DNA of 64,000 bases from Puffinus mauretanicus (Eukaryota > Chordata > Aves > Procellariiformes > Procellariidae). Both the position numbers and the translations under genes were made by a program. Shown here piece by piece: positions 13,001 through 27,500 of this stretch. A model generated the notes under the pieces. It was given only the letters and a program-made list of their open reading frames with translations, made no database searches and was not told the origin of the DNA. The stretch is from assembly GCA_023333565.1 (NCBI GenBank), contig JAJKFH010002198.1, forward strand, positions 1,674,001 to 1,738,000. The letters run 5' to 3'. How positions within the stretch are numbered: the first letter of the stretch is position 1; each line of letters starts with the position of its first letter.

Positions 13001-14455
13001 AGATGTATAAGAAAAATAGGAGGAAGAGGTTTTCTGCTTATTTAGTTAATGTCTTTTAAAGAAAAATATTTTGCAGCGAGAACCCTCTGGAGGATTTTTT
13101 GGTTTTTTTTTTTAGAAAAATAGCCTATTATTTTGGAAATGAAAGGACGTTTTTCTTAAATTCTGTTCTATAAAAAATACAAGATTACATTAACCTGTAT
13201 TAAGATGGCAGCTAAATCCCTGCATAGGAAACCAAAGATAGTATTTAACTGTCAACTCAATTCCAAAGAGATATACTTAATTACATAAAATTAAGTCAGA
13301 CGGTCAGTAAAATGAAATAGATCCCTGGAGAGCTGCTGTACTGTGCTAACATTTGCACCACACTCTTGCAATAGGAGCAGAATCCAGTTTTCTTAACTGT
13401 GAGACTGCTTGTTCCAAAATGTATCCACTTACACTAAATGTATATGGTATACATGACATTGATCATATAGGTGCCTAAGGAAAGTTTTCGATAACTTCCT
13501 AAACCAGTAATCTGATGTCTGTGACAATTACATAGGATGAGTACTCTTGAAAAAAGAGGCCTGCTCTTGTCAATTTACCTAAAAATGGACTGATATCAAT
13601 CATTTAATGAACATAAAGCATCAATCCTGTTAATGTTAAGGCTCAGAAGTAGCTTCCTTATCTGTATACCGAGGTCACTCAAGTTGCTAACAGATATAGG
13701 ATTGTATAACAGTGTTTACAGTTTTCATGTTTGTATTTGTTTAATTTGTCCTTACACAGCATTTACTACTTTTTACACAACTGATTAATTCTTGGCATAA
13801 TTTTTATAAACAAAGGGTGACCACAATGCAATATCTGCATTCAAATAAAAGCAAACTTCATAGCTCTTCTAATACATGGACCAGACAGTATGGCTAATTT
13901 TTCAAAACTACTGTCTCTTTCTTTATGCCATATATACAACACGTGCTCAAGTCCATGGGCTGTGATTTGCAGTGTGGTTCAGTCCGAGTCTTTTCTTAAC
14001 ACAGGGTCAATTGACTTTTTCCTTCTGTCTTCCTGTTTCCCTGCCTTTTTCCCAACTTTATTGGACAAATATTTACAATATGTCATGTCTTGATGACTTG
14101 ACTTGTTTTCACTAAATATGCTAATGGGAAATCTTTAATCAACTTTCAGATCTGAAACAAGTCTCCCATTCCTTGGATTCATAGTTGCATAGTACTTATA
14201 TGCTCTGCCAAATGTGTTGTTCAGGTAACGGACCCAAAAAACTTTAGCACAAATTGATATTAATGCCCCATTCAAAAATTATGATGATTGCAGGGGGGAG
14301 GGGGGAGAATCTATAAAAAAAAAAAAAAAGACTGGGAAAACTCCAAAAGGCATTCAATAGGTTGTGTGCTAATGAAGTGAGGCTGACTGGTTTCTGTGTG
14401 ATTGTTCCCAATAACATTCTCTGAGAAAAGCCTTTGAACAAACAAACAAATGTAC

Positions 14456-14605
14456 CTTTCTTGAAGAATAAGTTTGTTTTCCTTCTTCCAGAAGTCTTTG
14501 AAGTCAGAACTGAATTCATGCCAAATACTGAAGAAAGAATGTGGGGACACCTCTTTCTCTCCCATTTTTGGTTTCATACAGAAATAGGCTGCAGTTTCCA
14601 AAAAG
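14456..14605 (-). CDS. FMN2: FMN2 coding exon, C-terminal FH2 helix ([13 protein letters not shown]...)
   Basis: This 150-nt exon completes the split serine codon and encodes 49 residues from [13 protein letters not shown] to [10 protein letters not shown] plus two bases of an arginine codon. It contains [14 protein letters not shown] and [16 protein letters not shown], the conserved C-terminal block of the FMN2 FH2 domain. The acceptor is TTTGACAG and the donor AG|GTACAT. The expected final exon (a basic tail that in formins often contacts Spire) was not found further left. If the donor is ignored, the frame stays open for 47 residues after the arginine and stops at 14311-14313. Confidence 0.93.
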
Positions 14606-17600
14606 CTGTCAAAGAAAGCAAAACCGGCAAATGTTTCAGTACCCACTGATGGAATTTTTTTTTTTTTCTTACTTGACACTGACATAGTATTTAATTATTC
14701 TTGGTAGCAGATCTAAAATAAAAGAATATAAAAAAGTAACAGTTCTGAGCTCTTAGTATACAGATAAATACACAATAGAAGATGGTTCTTCAGCAAAGTT
14801 GGGATCTAGCATTTATCATAGGTTCTGTTTTTGACCAAAGTATTTTCCATTTCAAAAGCTAAAATGAATGCACTGTCCACAGCCCTGCAAATCCAGACAT
14901 CCACACCTGCCCATATACTGCTTTTCTGTTGTGTTTAAAGCTGTTTTCAAAACAGAGTCAAAGCCTATGAAAGACTGTAAACAAAGTTCTTCAAGTTCTG
15001 TTAGATCTATATTACGATACAATAGGGCAGATAGCTTAGGTTGAAGCCTACGCAGAAACTCAAACCTGCTGTGTACTAAACAAGAAATGACCCAACAGAA
15101 AACTGGGCCAGAAGCAACTGTGCTAGAAAATAAGTGCCAGTCATGACGGAATGATCCAACAACCCCTTCTGAGCACAGCAAAAGTAAAGTAGCATATTAA
15201 ACACAAAAGCTACACCTCAAAGAACTGCTGCTGAAATGCAAAGGTCATATTTCCAGCACGGAGTGAGGACTGTGACTGCAATTAAATTTAGCAAATTTCT
15301 GAGTTTGAATTGCTTCTATTTTATTTCAAATTTTAAAATATGTAGGAATGTTATAGGAAGCTACAGAAGAATTCTTTCAAAAATTAATTGCTTGATTAAC
15401 TATTATTCCATTTTAATGTTTTGTAAACACTGGAGCTTTTAAGAATATTTTTCTCATCTGAAGCTCAACATGGAAGCCTCTGGAGAATTGGTTATTTTAT
15501 GAAAAATTCTATGGAAAGCTGTCTCTTGAAATATAATTGTAGATGCTTTGCTCACTGATCTATTACTACGCATTGACTCTATGATAATTTTCTACGAACC
15601 ACACATCACTGTTTTAATCACTTTAATTACAGGAAAAAATGCAATTCCTGTTAAATAGATGGAAATGTCATTTTAGTCACAGAAGTTGTATCTTCATTCA
15701 TGGACTACTGTAACTGGAGATAGAGTGCTTTGATAGTTGTTATAATTTAGAGTATCTAATGGTGACAATAATATACAAAGATTCAACCATTCAGAAGGGT
15801 CAAACTCACAAAGTGTCTGTGAAATTGTTTTGTTTGAGTTCTCAAAACTCAATACCCCCATTTGTTTTCCCCAACATGAAAAATAAATGTCTACATACTT
15901 TATCCTATTTCTGAATAAAAAAGCCTACAGCTCAAAAATTTAATATCAGTTTACCAATCAAATTCTACACACTTTTTCTCTTAATTTATAATTCATTTTT
16001 CCATCTGCTGAAGCAAAATGAAGCTGTTGAGCAACAAAGATGCAGCACAGAAAAATACAAAAGACAAAAACATCCTCACTTTTTAACTAATTGCGTTGAT
16101 ACTCAAATGCCACCTTACCTGAATGTACCATTTCTTCAGCTCTCTCAGTTAGCCTACCATGGCACTCTGTTCTGTAAGTCAGCATTTGGTTAATAAATAG
16201 AATGTCTTTTTTGTGGCTGGGTTTTGTTGTGTTTTTTCAAATGATTTATAGATGAGCGATACTACTGATTAAACCAAAATATTCCATTTTACTTACCTAT
16301 TTACATTTTTCCCAGAGTTTTATACTGGGGAAAATATTTATCATGTATCCTGTGGTCCCACAGAATCACTCAAAAAGAATATTCCTGACATTCATCAGTC
16401 AGCTGCACTATATTTTAAACTTTTTGCCTACTTTCACATATTTTTCAACTTTTTGCACGACTGCAAACATATCAGGGAGATCTTTTGGTTTTCCTCCCAG
16501 CCCCTTCCAGACTTACAGCTCTGGAGCTGGCTAGTGGGGAAAGTCATATAAAAGGCTCATTTGATTTTTCAGAATGAATTGGCAACATTTTTGAAGGAAC
16601 ATGAGGAATACAGGACAAGAGAGAAATCTGGATGCATCAGCTGAGTCAATGGCTTATTTTTAAGGAAGCTCTTTGAATGAAGGCCATTAATGATTTACAG
16701 AACATAGAAAGATCAGAAGTTCAAATAAGAAGCCTTGTTCTGAGACACGTGTCTTCAAACCATTCTGCAAATGACAATAATGTGAAAAGAATTTGACAGT
16801 GAATGGCCACCCTAAGCAATGCTTTTAAACTTGAGGTAAGGAGCTAGAATTGCCTCACAGGAAAACATCCCAAGAAACAGGAAGCCAATATGAAAAGAAA
16901 TTAATACCATACAGGAGAATGCTCCAAAAAACAATTGATAAACAGCACTAATATTTATTGGAGACGCAAAGGCTTCCATTACTCATCAATTATTCCAATT
17001 ATCCTCTGGGAGCAGAAGGAGATAGCCAATGTTTTTTTCTCTTGTGACTGAAAATCTCCCTGAGGGACCACTTGTATAATCAGTACAACCTTACACATGC
17101 ATACAGATGTGTCTAACAGCTATAACTTAATTTTTAGGTGTATAGAGAGAAGAGAAATGCTTAGCCAGGTTGCTTGCCTCCCTGGCAGTTACTTTGGGAG
17201 GTAAGGGAAATAAGCTGTTTGTGAAATGTGAAACAGCAGCAGCGTAGCAGGTTGTCATTGTTAATACGTCACACCTTTCTAATGCCCGGTAACAACGCAC
17301 AAGATATCAGCTGCAACATAGTAAGACTTCAGGGCACAAATCTCCATGAATCAAATATTTTTTCTATATATGCAGATCAAACAGTCAAGACAGTTACTAT
17401 ATTTTTTCCAAACAGAGAGGTCTACCCTTATTTACCAGTTAAGTCTCTTAGAGTACATTCAGAAGACATATGGAAACCTGCCCGCTATACATTTGATGCT
17501 GTCATTTTTTAGTACAAAAAAAAGTGGCATAATTCACACATGAAAGACAAAGCAAATAAAGTGAATTCAAATGCATCAAATAATAAAACATGCACAGCAA

Positions 17601-18949
17601 TAAATCCTTTATATTACCACACTCTTTAAATATCTGATTTGGAAATGTTTACATATGTCAAACTAGACATATCTCAAAGCTGATTCCAGGAAGGGACACG
17701 CATTTTAAATCCAAAAAGAAATATGGCTGACATCGCCATAACCCCACGACTAGATATCATCCTTTCAGACTTCAGCCAGGCAGCAAATACCTTTTCTCTG
17801 GTGCTTTTCAGTGGGGCAGCCCATTCAAATTTTCCTGTTGATCCTTCAGCAGATTTTCAAACAAAACATCTGCAAATACCATTGATACTGTTCCTGACTG
17901 TATGTGCAGGCACACAGACATTTTGAATCAAATAAGGGACTAGAGTTCAGAAGGCTTTTGTTCCTATAGCCTAATTCATTTCTGCATCATACAACCTTGG
18001 GAAACTCCTCTGACCTCTCTGGATTTCATTTTACCGATCTGCAAAATGAAACCTTTATTACCAAGCAGGTATTGCAAAGCTTGTTTAGTGTCCATTTATC
18101 AAGTGAAAAGGTTCTTACTTTTCCATACTCTTAGCGAGTGTCTTAAAAGAAAAGAATGTGCATTAGAGAAGAAGTATCAGTCATGGAAGAGGGAAGGAAG
18201 GGCATGCAAGTTATTTTCAGGGATTAAAAGAGGTAAAGGAGGTCACTGGCTTTGCTTCAAACAGCCTGACTTTTCAAGCATGATTAAAAATAAGGCAGTG
18301 ATGTTCACACCACTGTCTTATCTTGACATGGCAAAAGTCAGAATTTTTTAGAGATTTCAGACTGGGTTTCATATCCTTCATGCTGGCCCTGAAGGAGAAT
18401 TAAATAACATTAACTTTCTCAAAACAATGGAAGAGTTGCTCATCCCTGACAAGTAAGCAAGGAAATAAGATCAAGAAAGATGGTTAGTTCCTTTTCTCCT
18501 TCTCTTGTCTTCTAATTTCCTTGGTTCAAGTGTTTGTGTAATTCAGAAGAATCACTGCAGACTGAGATGACTGAACTCACTGTTTACTCAAAGGTGCAAA
18601 TTTGATGAATGAATCACTGGACTTTTCTGTGTGCTCCCTTGTGTACAACTATGAGACTATGTAAATGATTTTTCTATTTGGAGGGAAGGAAGGAATGGAT
18701 GCACTAACAGCCAAACCAAATGTAATCATATGAGAAAGAAAAGAAGGCATTCACATTGCAAATGGCTCACTGACAGCATTTCTAGCTAATAGATCTGATC
18801 CATTAGGAATATTTTAAGAGCAGCTATGGATTATTCAGGTTTTTTCCATTCCATTCTGAAGCCAGTTAGCAAGCAGTTGCAGACAATGATTCAGATTTCA
18901 AGTCTGCTGTGTGCAATGCATTGGCCAGTTTATAAATATGTACAACATA

Positions 18950-18985
18950 TATTTGTACACATGCATGTATGTATGTGAATGTATG
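18950..18985. repeat. Alternating purine/pyrimidine, TG/CA and GTAT repeats
   Basis: The sequence around GTACACATGCATGTATGTAT alternates purines and pyrimidines with few breaks. Confidence 0.7.
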
Positions 18986-21900
18986 CAGTAGGTCAAGGAA
19001 AAAGAGAGGGAGAGGAAATAGAGCAGTTGGTGACTACAAAAATACTTTTTGTGCTAAAAAAAAGCGATGAGGAGACAAATCAACAATACTAAGCAACGGA
19101 CAGCAGTAGTTTTATCTCAGCATCATTTGATCAGGCTTCTGTGGCCAAACAAATAGAAAAGTAACCATAGGTACAGACATGCCCTGGCTGACCTTTCTGA
19201 GAAATGGTGAACACACGCACAAACACACACGCGTCTGGTTTCCCCATACAGCAAACTAAATCACCTGCAAGAGTAAAGATTTGTTTCAATGTGGATTTAA
19301 AAGCAGAAAAAATGTTTCTACAATTCTGCAAGAGAGATTCTGTACTGTTTAACAGATTACGTATTTTGGTTGAAGTTCAAACCTGGATAGTCTTGGCTAC
19401 TTGGGTTTGGCTTTATAAACTGTCAAGCATTATTTATGTACATTTGAGATTAAGAACAGGTAGTCTTAGTGGTGGTACTGTGTTAGTTTTTTGAAGCAGT
19501 TGTGTTTCAGAAACAGCTCTGAGTTAGGCAGGAGCTGGTAAGGTACATTTTGGTTTGATTAAAGTCACAAGTAAAATTTAGAACAAAGCATAGTCTACCA
19601 AAATAAAGAAGGTAAAAAGGAGAGAAAAGACTATATGTGCCTCTTACTCCTTTAAATCTGACATGAGTTATATTTAAAGCCAAACTGAGTTGGCAGGCAT
19701 ATAAGCTTGTTCAGAGTGTTGATCCTGAATTGGTGACTACATAGGGAAGATAAGTATAGTATATATGTAACAGTACTTGCTTCCTGGAAAAGCTGGAAAA
19801 GCTAATCATATGAATTGTCATATTAATAAAGAGGAAAAGTCTTTGTACATATTTTCTTTGTGTTTTCAACATCTGAAAGCATTAATGAGAGTTAGTCTTA
19901 AGACAGAATACCAAGCAGTTCAAAGTCAGACAAAATTATATAAAATGAAACAGAACCAGCATCCTGGTTATTGAGATAGCACAAGGCTGTGAGGAAACTT
20001 AATATCCACAGCATCCTAAGAAGTCTCTCATTTTCTATTGACATATTTTGTTGAGGTTCCTCTCTGCACTATAACTTTACATCACTTCCTTCACTTTTTT
20101 TTTTTTTAAGCATTGCCTCTCCTCAGTGCTGTCCCTTTTCCTGCATAATTAAAAGTGAGAAAATATAAAAATAAGCAGAGGTTCATTCAAAACATCTAGT
20201 ACTTAAATGTTGGTAAGAAATTTCTTGGGTCCTTCCCCCTCCCCCGCCCCCTTTTTTTTTTTTTAAGGAAGAAAAGTATCTTTCTTATATTAAAAAGAAA
20301 GTTGAGATAATATGCCAGCTTAAGTCAGCTGCCAGAATCATTAATCTCTTCCTTCATTTGCCAATTCATATTGTGTAACTATGGATTTTGTAATATCGTT
20401 CCTTAGAAAATAAAGGTCTCAAGAGATTTTTCCTTTCCTCTAAAAAAAACCTGCCAAACATTTGCAATGTTTTCAATCCTAAGTCATCTCCCTCATCTCT
20501 AGTCCCTTGCCTCCTATAAATTCATATTAAACAGAAAAGTGTTTTATTGCTCCAACTAGATGAAAATTAACAGCTTCAACAACAACAACAAAAACCCTCT
20601 ACCTTTGAGGTACCATTTTTTTCCCACAGCAAAAGCCCAACAAAAAGCATCCAATGTGAAGAATAGGAAATTATGTTTCGACAGGCCAGTCTGCCTTATT
20701 CATGAGACTTTTGATCCCACCCACCCCCTGCCCCCCCAATACTAGGAATGCTTTACAGCTTTAATATATTCATCAACAGTGATCAGTATTATCAGTTGTA
20801 CACATTGATTAGTAACATATTTTATACTTTATGCCATACACTGAAGACAGCACACCCAGTAACAGAAGCAGAGCATATACTGTGACACAGATTGTTAAAT
20901 TCAACAGGTATTACGAATATAACCTTGCACTTAAAACAAATATTTCAGGAAAACTAAAATTTTTGGAGGACTGATGAACTCATGGAGTTAGCAATTAATA
21001 AAACCTTCACATATCAGATTGCCATTTCAACCTCAGTTCAAACTGTTATTTCAGGCCCTTATATTTGCATCATTCAATGCATGAGTATTTCTTTAGTCCG
21101 TCTTTCAGGAACAAAGTCTCTCATAATAGGGATAGCAAAGTAGCAAAATAATATGGCCATAACTAATTTAAACTATAGTTTTGTTGGAAGGAGAATTTGA
21201 GAACTGAGATTTTCACAATCTATTTATTTTAGAAATTAATTTTATCAGGTCCAGATTAAGGTATATCGGTTGAGCATGAGGAAGAAATGTGCCAAATCAT
21301 TTCTTGTTGCTTGTATTTTCTGGAAACATTAGGTTATAAGGGATCACAGTTAACACTACATCTTAAAAGTATTCTTCAAGATTTTCCTTCTCTGATTAGA
21401 TTCTTTTTTCTTCCTATTTTTATTCTCATTCTTCTCTAAAACATTAGGCTACAACCTGGTCCCTCCATGTTTGATTTGTTTTGGTTTGGGTTTTTTTGCA
21501 TTGCTCTGATGCAAGCAAATGCTCCGCTGACGTAACAATGCCATCTTTTATCTGATGTGGCATAGGATTAGGTGCTAAATTATGTCACAAGCAGGATGGA
21601 GCTATCTTGGCAGACAGAACTTTTCTGATGACAAAAAAATACAGTGTTTAAAAAACCATTCCGCACAGACTGAGTCAGCCTCCAGCCATTTGAAAATCAA
21701 AGGTCAGGAAATGTAGGTTAGAGGTATTTTTGTTACCTTCACTATATCATGTACAAAGTATTCGTCAGCCACAGCTCACCCAATAATTGGGGTTTACGTG
21801 AACCCAAATTCTGTTATGCATATTTAAAGGTTATGTCTCTGTTCAAGAATATTATTCAGATTAAAATATGAATTGAGATAATACATTAGAAACAGAGCTA

Positions 21901-24512
21901 ACCTTGGGTTCTTTTTTGTGTCTGACAACTGTATTCTAACAAGCATTAGAAAGAAAAAAGCAAACATTTTTTAGCCTGACTCTTCTAATGCATTTTTAAT
22001 TTGCATGTGCTTTCTCCTGTCATTTTAAAATGACAATTTTAAACAGGTTCAAACTTTCTCTCAAAAACTTGGCTTGAGGTATTTAGTTCCCTAGACGCAT
22101 TGGTGTTAGCTGCAATCCACCGTAATCTGCATACTTTGCATGAATGTGTAGGTTCTCTTTCTCAGAGTTTAATGCTTTTAATTTTATGTTAGTGTGGATA
22201 TCATGCCCACGCATGCCACCTAAGCTGTTATGTAGACATGGATAGCTCTGTGCTAAATGGGGTGTGTACAATATGAGCATGCGTAAAACAATGTCATGTA
22301 ATTGTGTCCACTGGAAGGTCAGGCCCTGTAACATATCCAAGAGAAAACTATTTTTCTCTCTTAAAAAGGCTAACATATGAGCTTCAAACGTATTAAATAA
22401 CCCTTGGCCAGTTGAACTTGAAGAAATAATAAGGTGCCAGTAGACACAGAATACAGTGGTAGAATGAATTTCAACAGCAGTGATCTGACACACAAGCTGC
22501 TAGCCTCAGTGCTGTAAGAAACAGCTAAATGCCTCACGTTAAAGCCCAACTTGTTTCCAGATGTTTCTATTAACACACCTCATCTTCACTGTCTAGTGCA
22601 ATGGAGGCCGCCTGAGCAATCATTATTACTTAAAGAGGTTATAATTACATACGGAGGTAGTGTAACCGTTGTGTACTAAATATTGTGTTAAAAGTTTTAT
22701 TATGGTTTTTTTTCAATTTATTGATGTCAACCTCAGCCTTGTCATCAGCCTGCTCCCACAGTATGGCTCACTTTTGTAACTGAAATTCATGCAGGGTCAA
22801 GGTCAGAGTTATCTAACCGAATAAGAAGTAATTTGCATTCAACCTAGAGCGGATTATTTAGATATCTAGACAGAAACCACAAGATGCTTTACCAGATTTC
22901 ATGTACATATAATATTAACCCACGCTCTAAGAATATAATCCAGCATAGATTAAATTTTATACATGTGCATTTACAAAAACACACCCTAAAAATAACAAGT
23001 GAAATGAATCTGGTGCTCAAGTCAAACTTAGGTTTCAGTTTCTAATCTTCGAAAATTATAGAATAAAAATGCTCTGAAATACTTGGGTATTATAGAACCT
23101 CCTAGCATTTGAAATGTTTTGTGATGCAGTTTCATCTTAACCCTTTGCGGTTGCTCTGAAGAGCATTCTTACTTAATTCAATGTACAAGAGCTCTCTCCT
23201 TAACATGCATGAACACAGGATTCCCTAATATCATCAAAAGCCAGCAAAACTATGAATGGAAGAAATCCAGGCTTTGGAGAAGACGAATGTTCTTGGGGGA
23301 TTTCATATTCTTGGAATCAATTACTACAAAATCCATGAAAGTAAATTAAAAGACTTCAAAATTTGGGTTGATGAAGTGTCAGATTGAAAAGGTCTTTACA
23401 TGCATTTTTCAAACATTAGGCATTTATGATTGAACTCCCAACTTATCCCAATACATTCTCTTCACAGTAGTGACAGTATCTTTTTTTAGATGAGTAGAGA
23501 AAAAGGGGTAGCATTTTCTATAAGGATCAAGTTTAAATGAAAATGTGGCCATTGGAATTGATGGAAAGATTGTAATAAATAACCATATTGCTCTGGATAT
23601 GCGAATCATCGATACCCACACATCCAAGCAAAGCTAAATAAACCATACTCCTCTGGCCTAAGAACACTCTCAGTTTGGAGGAGCTGTTCCCATCCCTTCC
23701 AAGGATTACACGAAGGCTTTACGGTGTTTCTGGTCTGGTGTGACCATTGCCCTAGTTGTTTCCTTTGGGGTGGAGAAGGAACTTTTATCTCCTCAACAGA
23801 CTGATTAAGGCAGAACCGTCTTTCAGGCAGTGGTTGAGAAAAGAAGCGGGTGCAAGTTATCCCATGAGAAGCATTCATTTCAGACACAGTGCAGAAGGGA
23901 TCTGGCTCACTAAAGCTGTTTCTGCATCTAGCTTGTTAAGGAAGACAAGAAACAAGGCAAGAAGGCCAAGGAACAAACCAAGGAAGAGTAAAGAGGCAAC
24001 ACTTTTTTTCCTAGTCACTTAATCTCCACGTATGAGCAGCACAGTGGGGCTTCAGCAGTAGGCTGAGGCAAGCCCTCTGCTGTGGAGGGGCTGATGGCAG
24101 CCTTCCATCAGCTGGAAATTATTACAGAAGGAATGACTTATACTATACAAGTTATTACTGGATAGTTCCCAGATGAGTTAATGCAACTGTGACCTAATTA
24201 AACCACATCTCTGACGTTCTGCTCTTCTATTTGCATATACATGACAACAGCAATATAATACAATAATCCTTAAAGTAAATCTCAAAATACAGCAAGGAAG
24301 AAAGCAACAACTATAGTGGCAAACCAACGTAAGAGAGTAAAAGCAGAAGTGTTTTCCACATTTAAGTGACAGTCATTGCAAATGCGAACACTATACTGTG
24401 AAGGTCTTAGGAAACAATCTAACTAAACAGCTCAGGTAGACAATATGATGAAAGAAAAAACCTACTGAACATAATCAGAAGCTGATGCACAATAGCGAGG
24501 TGCTAGAGCTGA

Positions 24513-24536
24513 TCACACGTACACACACGCACACAA
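24513..24536. repeat. CA-rich alternating microsatellite
   Basis: CACACGTACACACACGCACA and its flanks alternate purines and pyrimidines almost without interruption. Confidence 0.8.
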
Positions 24537-27500
24537 GCGTTTACGTCAGCTCTAACAGTTCAAGAGGAATATCTTGAATTTTTGAGGACTACTCATTGAA
24601 ACCACCTGCTGGACATAAACTGGAGGTCAAAACAATGTGCTGCATTTAAAGATTTTAATTTCTGCGTTTTTTTCATTAATTTTATTAGCTACATGTTTCT
24701 TCTCTCAGTTTTTTTTTAATCCTGAATTTAATACTATAGCATTGGTTTTGGGTATGATCAGACCCTAGTAATTTTAACTATATTGTTATCAGGGTGTTAC
24801 TTAGCTGTATTGTTATCAATGCTACTTAGCTGTGTAACTGTATTTGCACTTTAAACTAATATCCTTTATCTTTTACTGTAAGATCTAAGAATAGGACCTC
24901 TACATAAACTGTAGAGTAAATTGCATAAAGATGAGTTTACATTGCAGCATATTAGATCTCTGACTTGTACTCCACTCAGTTAAAAGTTATATCACCATTT
25001 GTTCATACTAGCACTGAATGCCATTAAATGCAAACTAATTTAAAACAAATAAAATAAAAATTTTTTATTTTAAGCAAGCAGCCCAACATCTTTCAAAGAA
25101 AAGATAATGCTCTTACAGACAAAGATCAGTCATGCAAATGGTTAAGAACTTACAGTCATTTGGCAAGTATTTTCGGAAAAGGACAAAGACTTCATCTTTC
25201 AGGGAAAGATCAATTACCCATATTTCAGAAGAGACTTTCTGACACAGCTAAACTGCCGGCTAAGTTTCCATTACTGCATATTTACAGGCCCTGATATTTT
25301 GTCAGAGACAGGGTACTAAACTAGAATGATCCAATCTGTTTAATAGTCTGTAAGCTTCTTCTATACACATTTCCTTTGCTCGCCAAGTATTTACTTTTTG
25401 CTGATGCAACTAATGTATACCTACGGTCTGAAATGTATTACCGCGAGCAATTCAAGTCTGCATGCTGGGAGCCACACAGCAAGAAGAGACCTAACAGTAA
25501 AGGGACCAACAAAGGATGAATGGCCAAAGAGTAGTGAAAGATGGGTCCAACAGCATATTCTTGCCTTTCAGTTAAAAGTGTTGTGCTGGGTTTTTCTTGA
25601 ACTACATACTTCCCTCCATTCTGAGCTTTTCACCACTTTATTTCAATCATTAACTCAATTTTCACTTTAACTTTACAGTTCACTTTTGGAAACAATCCAA
25701 ACCATTGTGTGGAGGGTAGCAAGGCAGAAGGAACATTTACTGTTTTAAAGGATTACCAGACTTAGGTGCTACATTTCTAGGTGTTGCTTTTCAGCAGTGC
25801 CATTGTACCATATTGTCTGCTATTTCTCTAAGTGTCATCAACTTGTCAGCTCATAAGCAGGTGTAAAGCTTTGTTCCTCCTCAAGTCTCATGTTCAGTGA
25901 AGCCAATGGAAGTCTGCAAAGAGTGTTGTGTCAGGAGTACTTTTTTTTGCAGGGAATTTAAAGGTAAACATTTCTCTTCAAAATTAATGTCATTTGTTGC
26001 TATGGCAAAGAAAGCAACAAAACATTGCTAAATGGAGTATTAAAAGTCCTGAAAACAGAAGAGGTGCCTGGGAGGCTGCACTCAGGAAGCACTTAAAAGC
26101 CTAAAAATCACTGGAATGTGCAAGTAATGGAAGCAAATTATAAAATAAACCAAATAAAAATATCCTGACACAGGAAGATGAGTGTTCCATACCCAGCCAC
26201 ACACATCCTAAATTCCCCAGTTGATACTTATGTCAGAAGGCAGAAAGTCCTCAGTTTGACTTTTTATAAAACAAATATATATTCTCATAATGCATTGAGA
26301 TTTACTAAAGAACAGATTAAAATCTCAGAGTTGTTAAAATCAGTGATGTACACAAAGCCGTGATAGTGAGCGGCATTTCTGTATATCCAGCCCTCATTAG
26401 GTATCACAGCAGGAAAAACGGGTGAACAGTTTCACCCCAAATCAAGCCACTGTTATATGGGACTGTTGTCTTAGTGACCTATGTTATCACTTCAAGCAGG
26501 GTTATACTATCTGAAATATTAGAAATAAAAGGATCTGTAGTGTTCTTAAGAGATTCTTAGCATACATTGCCTCTTACATGAATGCAGTACGAGTAAACAT
26601 AAACTGAGCAATTTTCAGTACTACTGCAATGAATTTAGAATCCGATGCTTCATGGTTTGACTGAGAGATAGCAGGAAGAATTGAAGATCATCTGACTGTG
26701 TCTCAGGTCTAAAACAAACATCTCCAGTTCAATTTGTGAATGATTCCCGAGGTGTTATTCCAAGAATAGATGAATCATTGCAGGTAGAGGGGAAGAAAAA
26801 GAAAAAGATCATTTACACTATTTCAGTGGAAGAGATATCAGTGTTACAGTCTGGATTTATTTTCTTCTAAAAAAAGACCCTAATCTGGAAGCCTTCCAAG
26901 AAGACCAGAACTCAATAGTGGGTAAGGTATTATAAAAAAGTAATAAAGCTACATGCTATTTCTTCATAGCTATTCATCTGAATAGAGGTAGCGAGGCAGA
27001 GAATTAGGACTTTCAGCTTCACTGAATGCTGTTTCTGGTAATTCTAGTCAGGTTGTTTAGCTGTTGCTTCTTCAGGAATGAAGTGCAAGAAGAGGAGTAA
27101 CTAGCTCATTTCTGATTATAAGCCAGCAAGATTATAAGGCTGCTGTTGCTATTGCCTTTTATCTTAGCACAGTAAACAAGACATCAGCTATCATATTACT
27201 TTTGACAATAACTTTGATGCAATCTTGGTTCCTTCTTGCTGTGGATACTGTGATCAAACTCTATCTCGTTCTAAAATTGTATTAAGCACACCCAGAAACA
27301 ATAGTGCTTCTAATTTTTTATCCATGCTTAAAGAAAATCACATCTTGAAAGATTAGATATATTTAAAGATAAGTAAATGAAAATACAGAAAACAGAAAAT
27401 GTATTTGTTGCTTGGTGGAAAGTGTGCTGTATCTCCCAATTTTCAAATATGCTGAATTTTAACTATAAAGTTGTTTAAATGTTATATACAGCTGTGTGAA

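Larger units (their letters stand above)
1..14455 (-). other. FMN2: FMN2 downstream intron (partial), no exon recognised
   Basis: This stretch follows the donor of the 14456-14605 exon and reaches the window edge, so the intron is at least 14.4 kb if the last exon lies further left. I looked on the minus strand for the expected basic C-terminal FMN2 peptide and saw no match. The sequence is AT-rich, with simple repeats, a 15-bp tandem duplication (5374-5403), hairpins at 1741-1767 and 4315-4344, and a CTTT-rich tract at 10033-10068. Open frames within it look random or low-complexity. Confidence 0.7.

Noticed and set aside
14060..14100. Minus-strand RHD-containing peptide as a candidate FMN2 last exon
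   Set aside because: Only three residues match the expected KPRHDSG motif; flanking residues and frame do not fit, and a stop follows almost immediately.
14293..14305. G6-A-G6 run as a G-quadruplex
   Set aside because: Only two G-runs separated by one base; it lacks the four spaced runs of a standard quadruplex motif.
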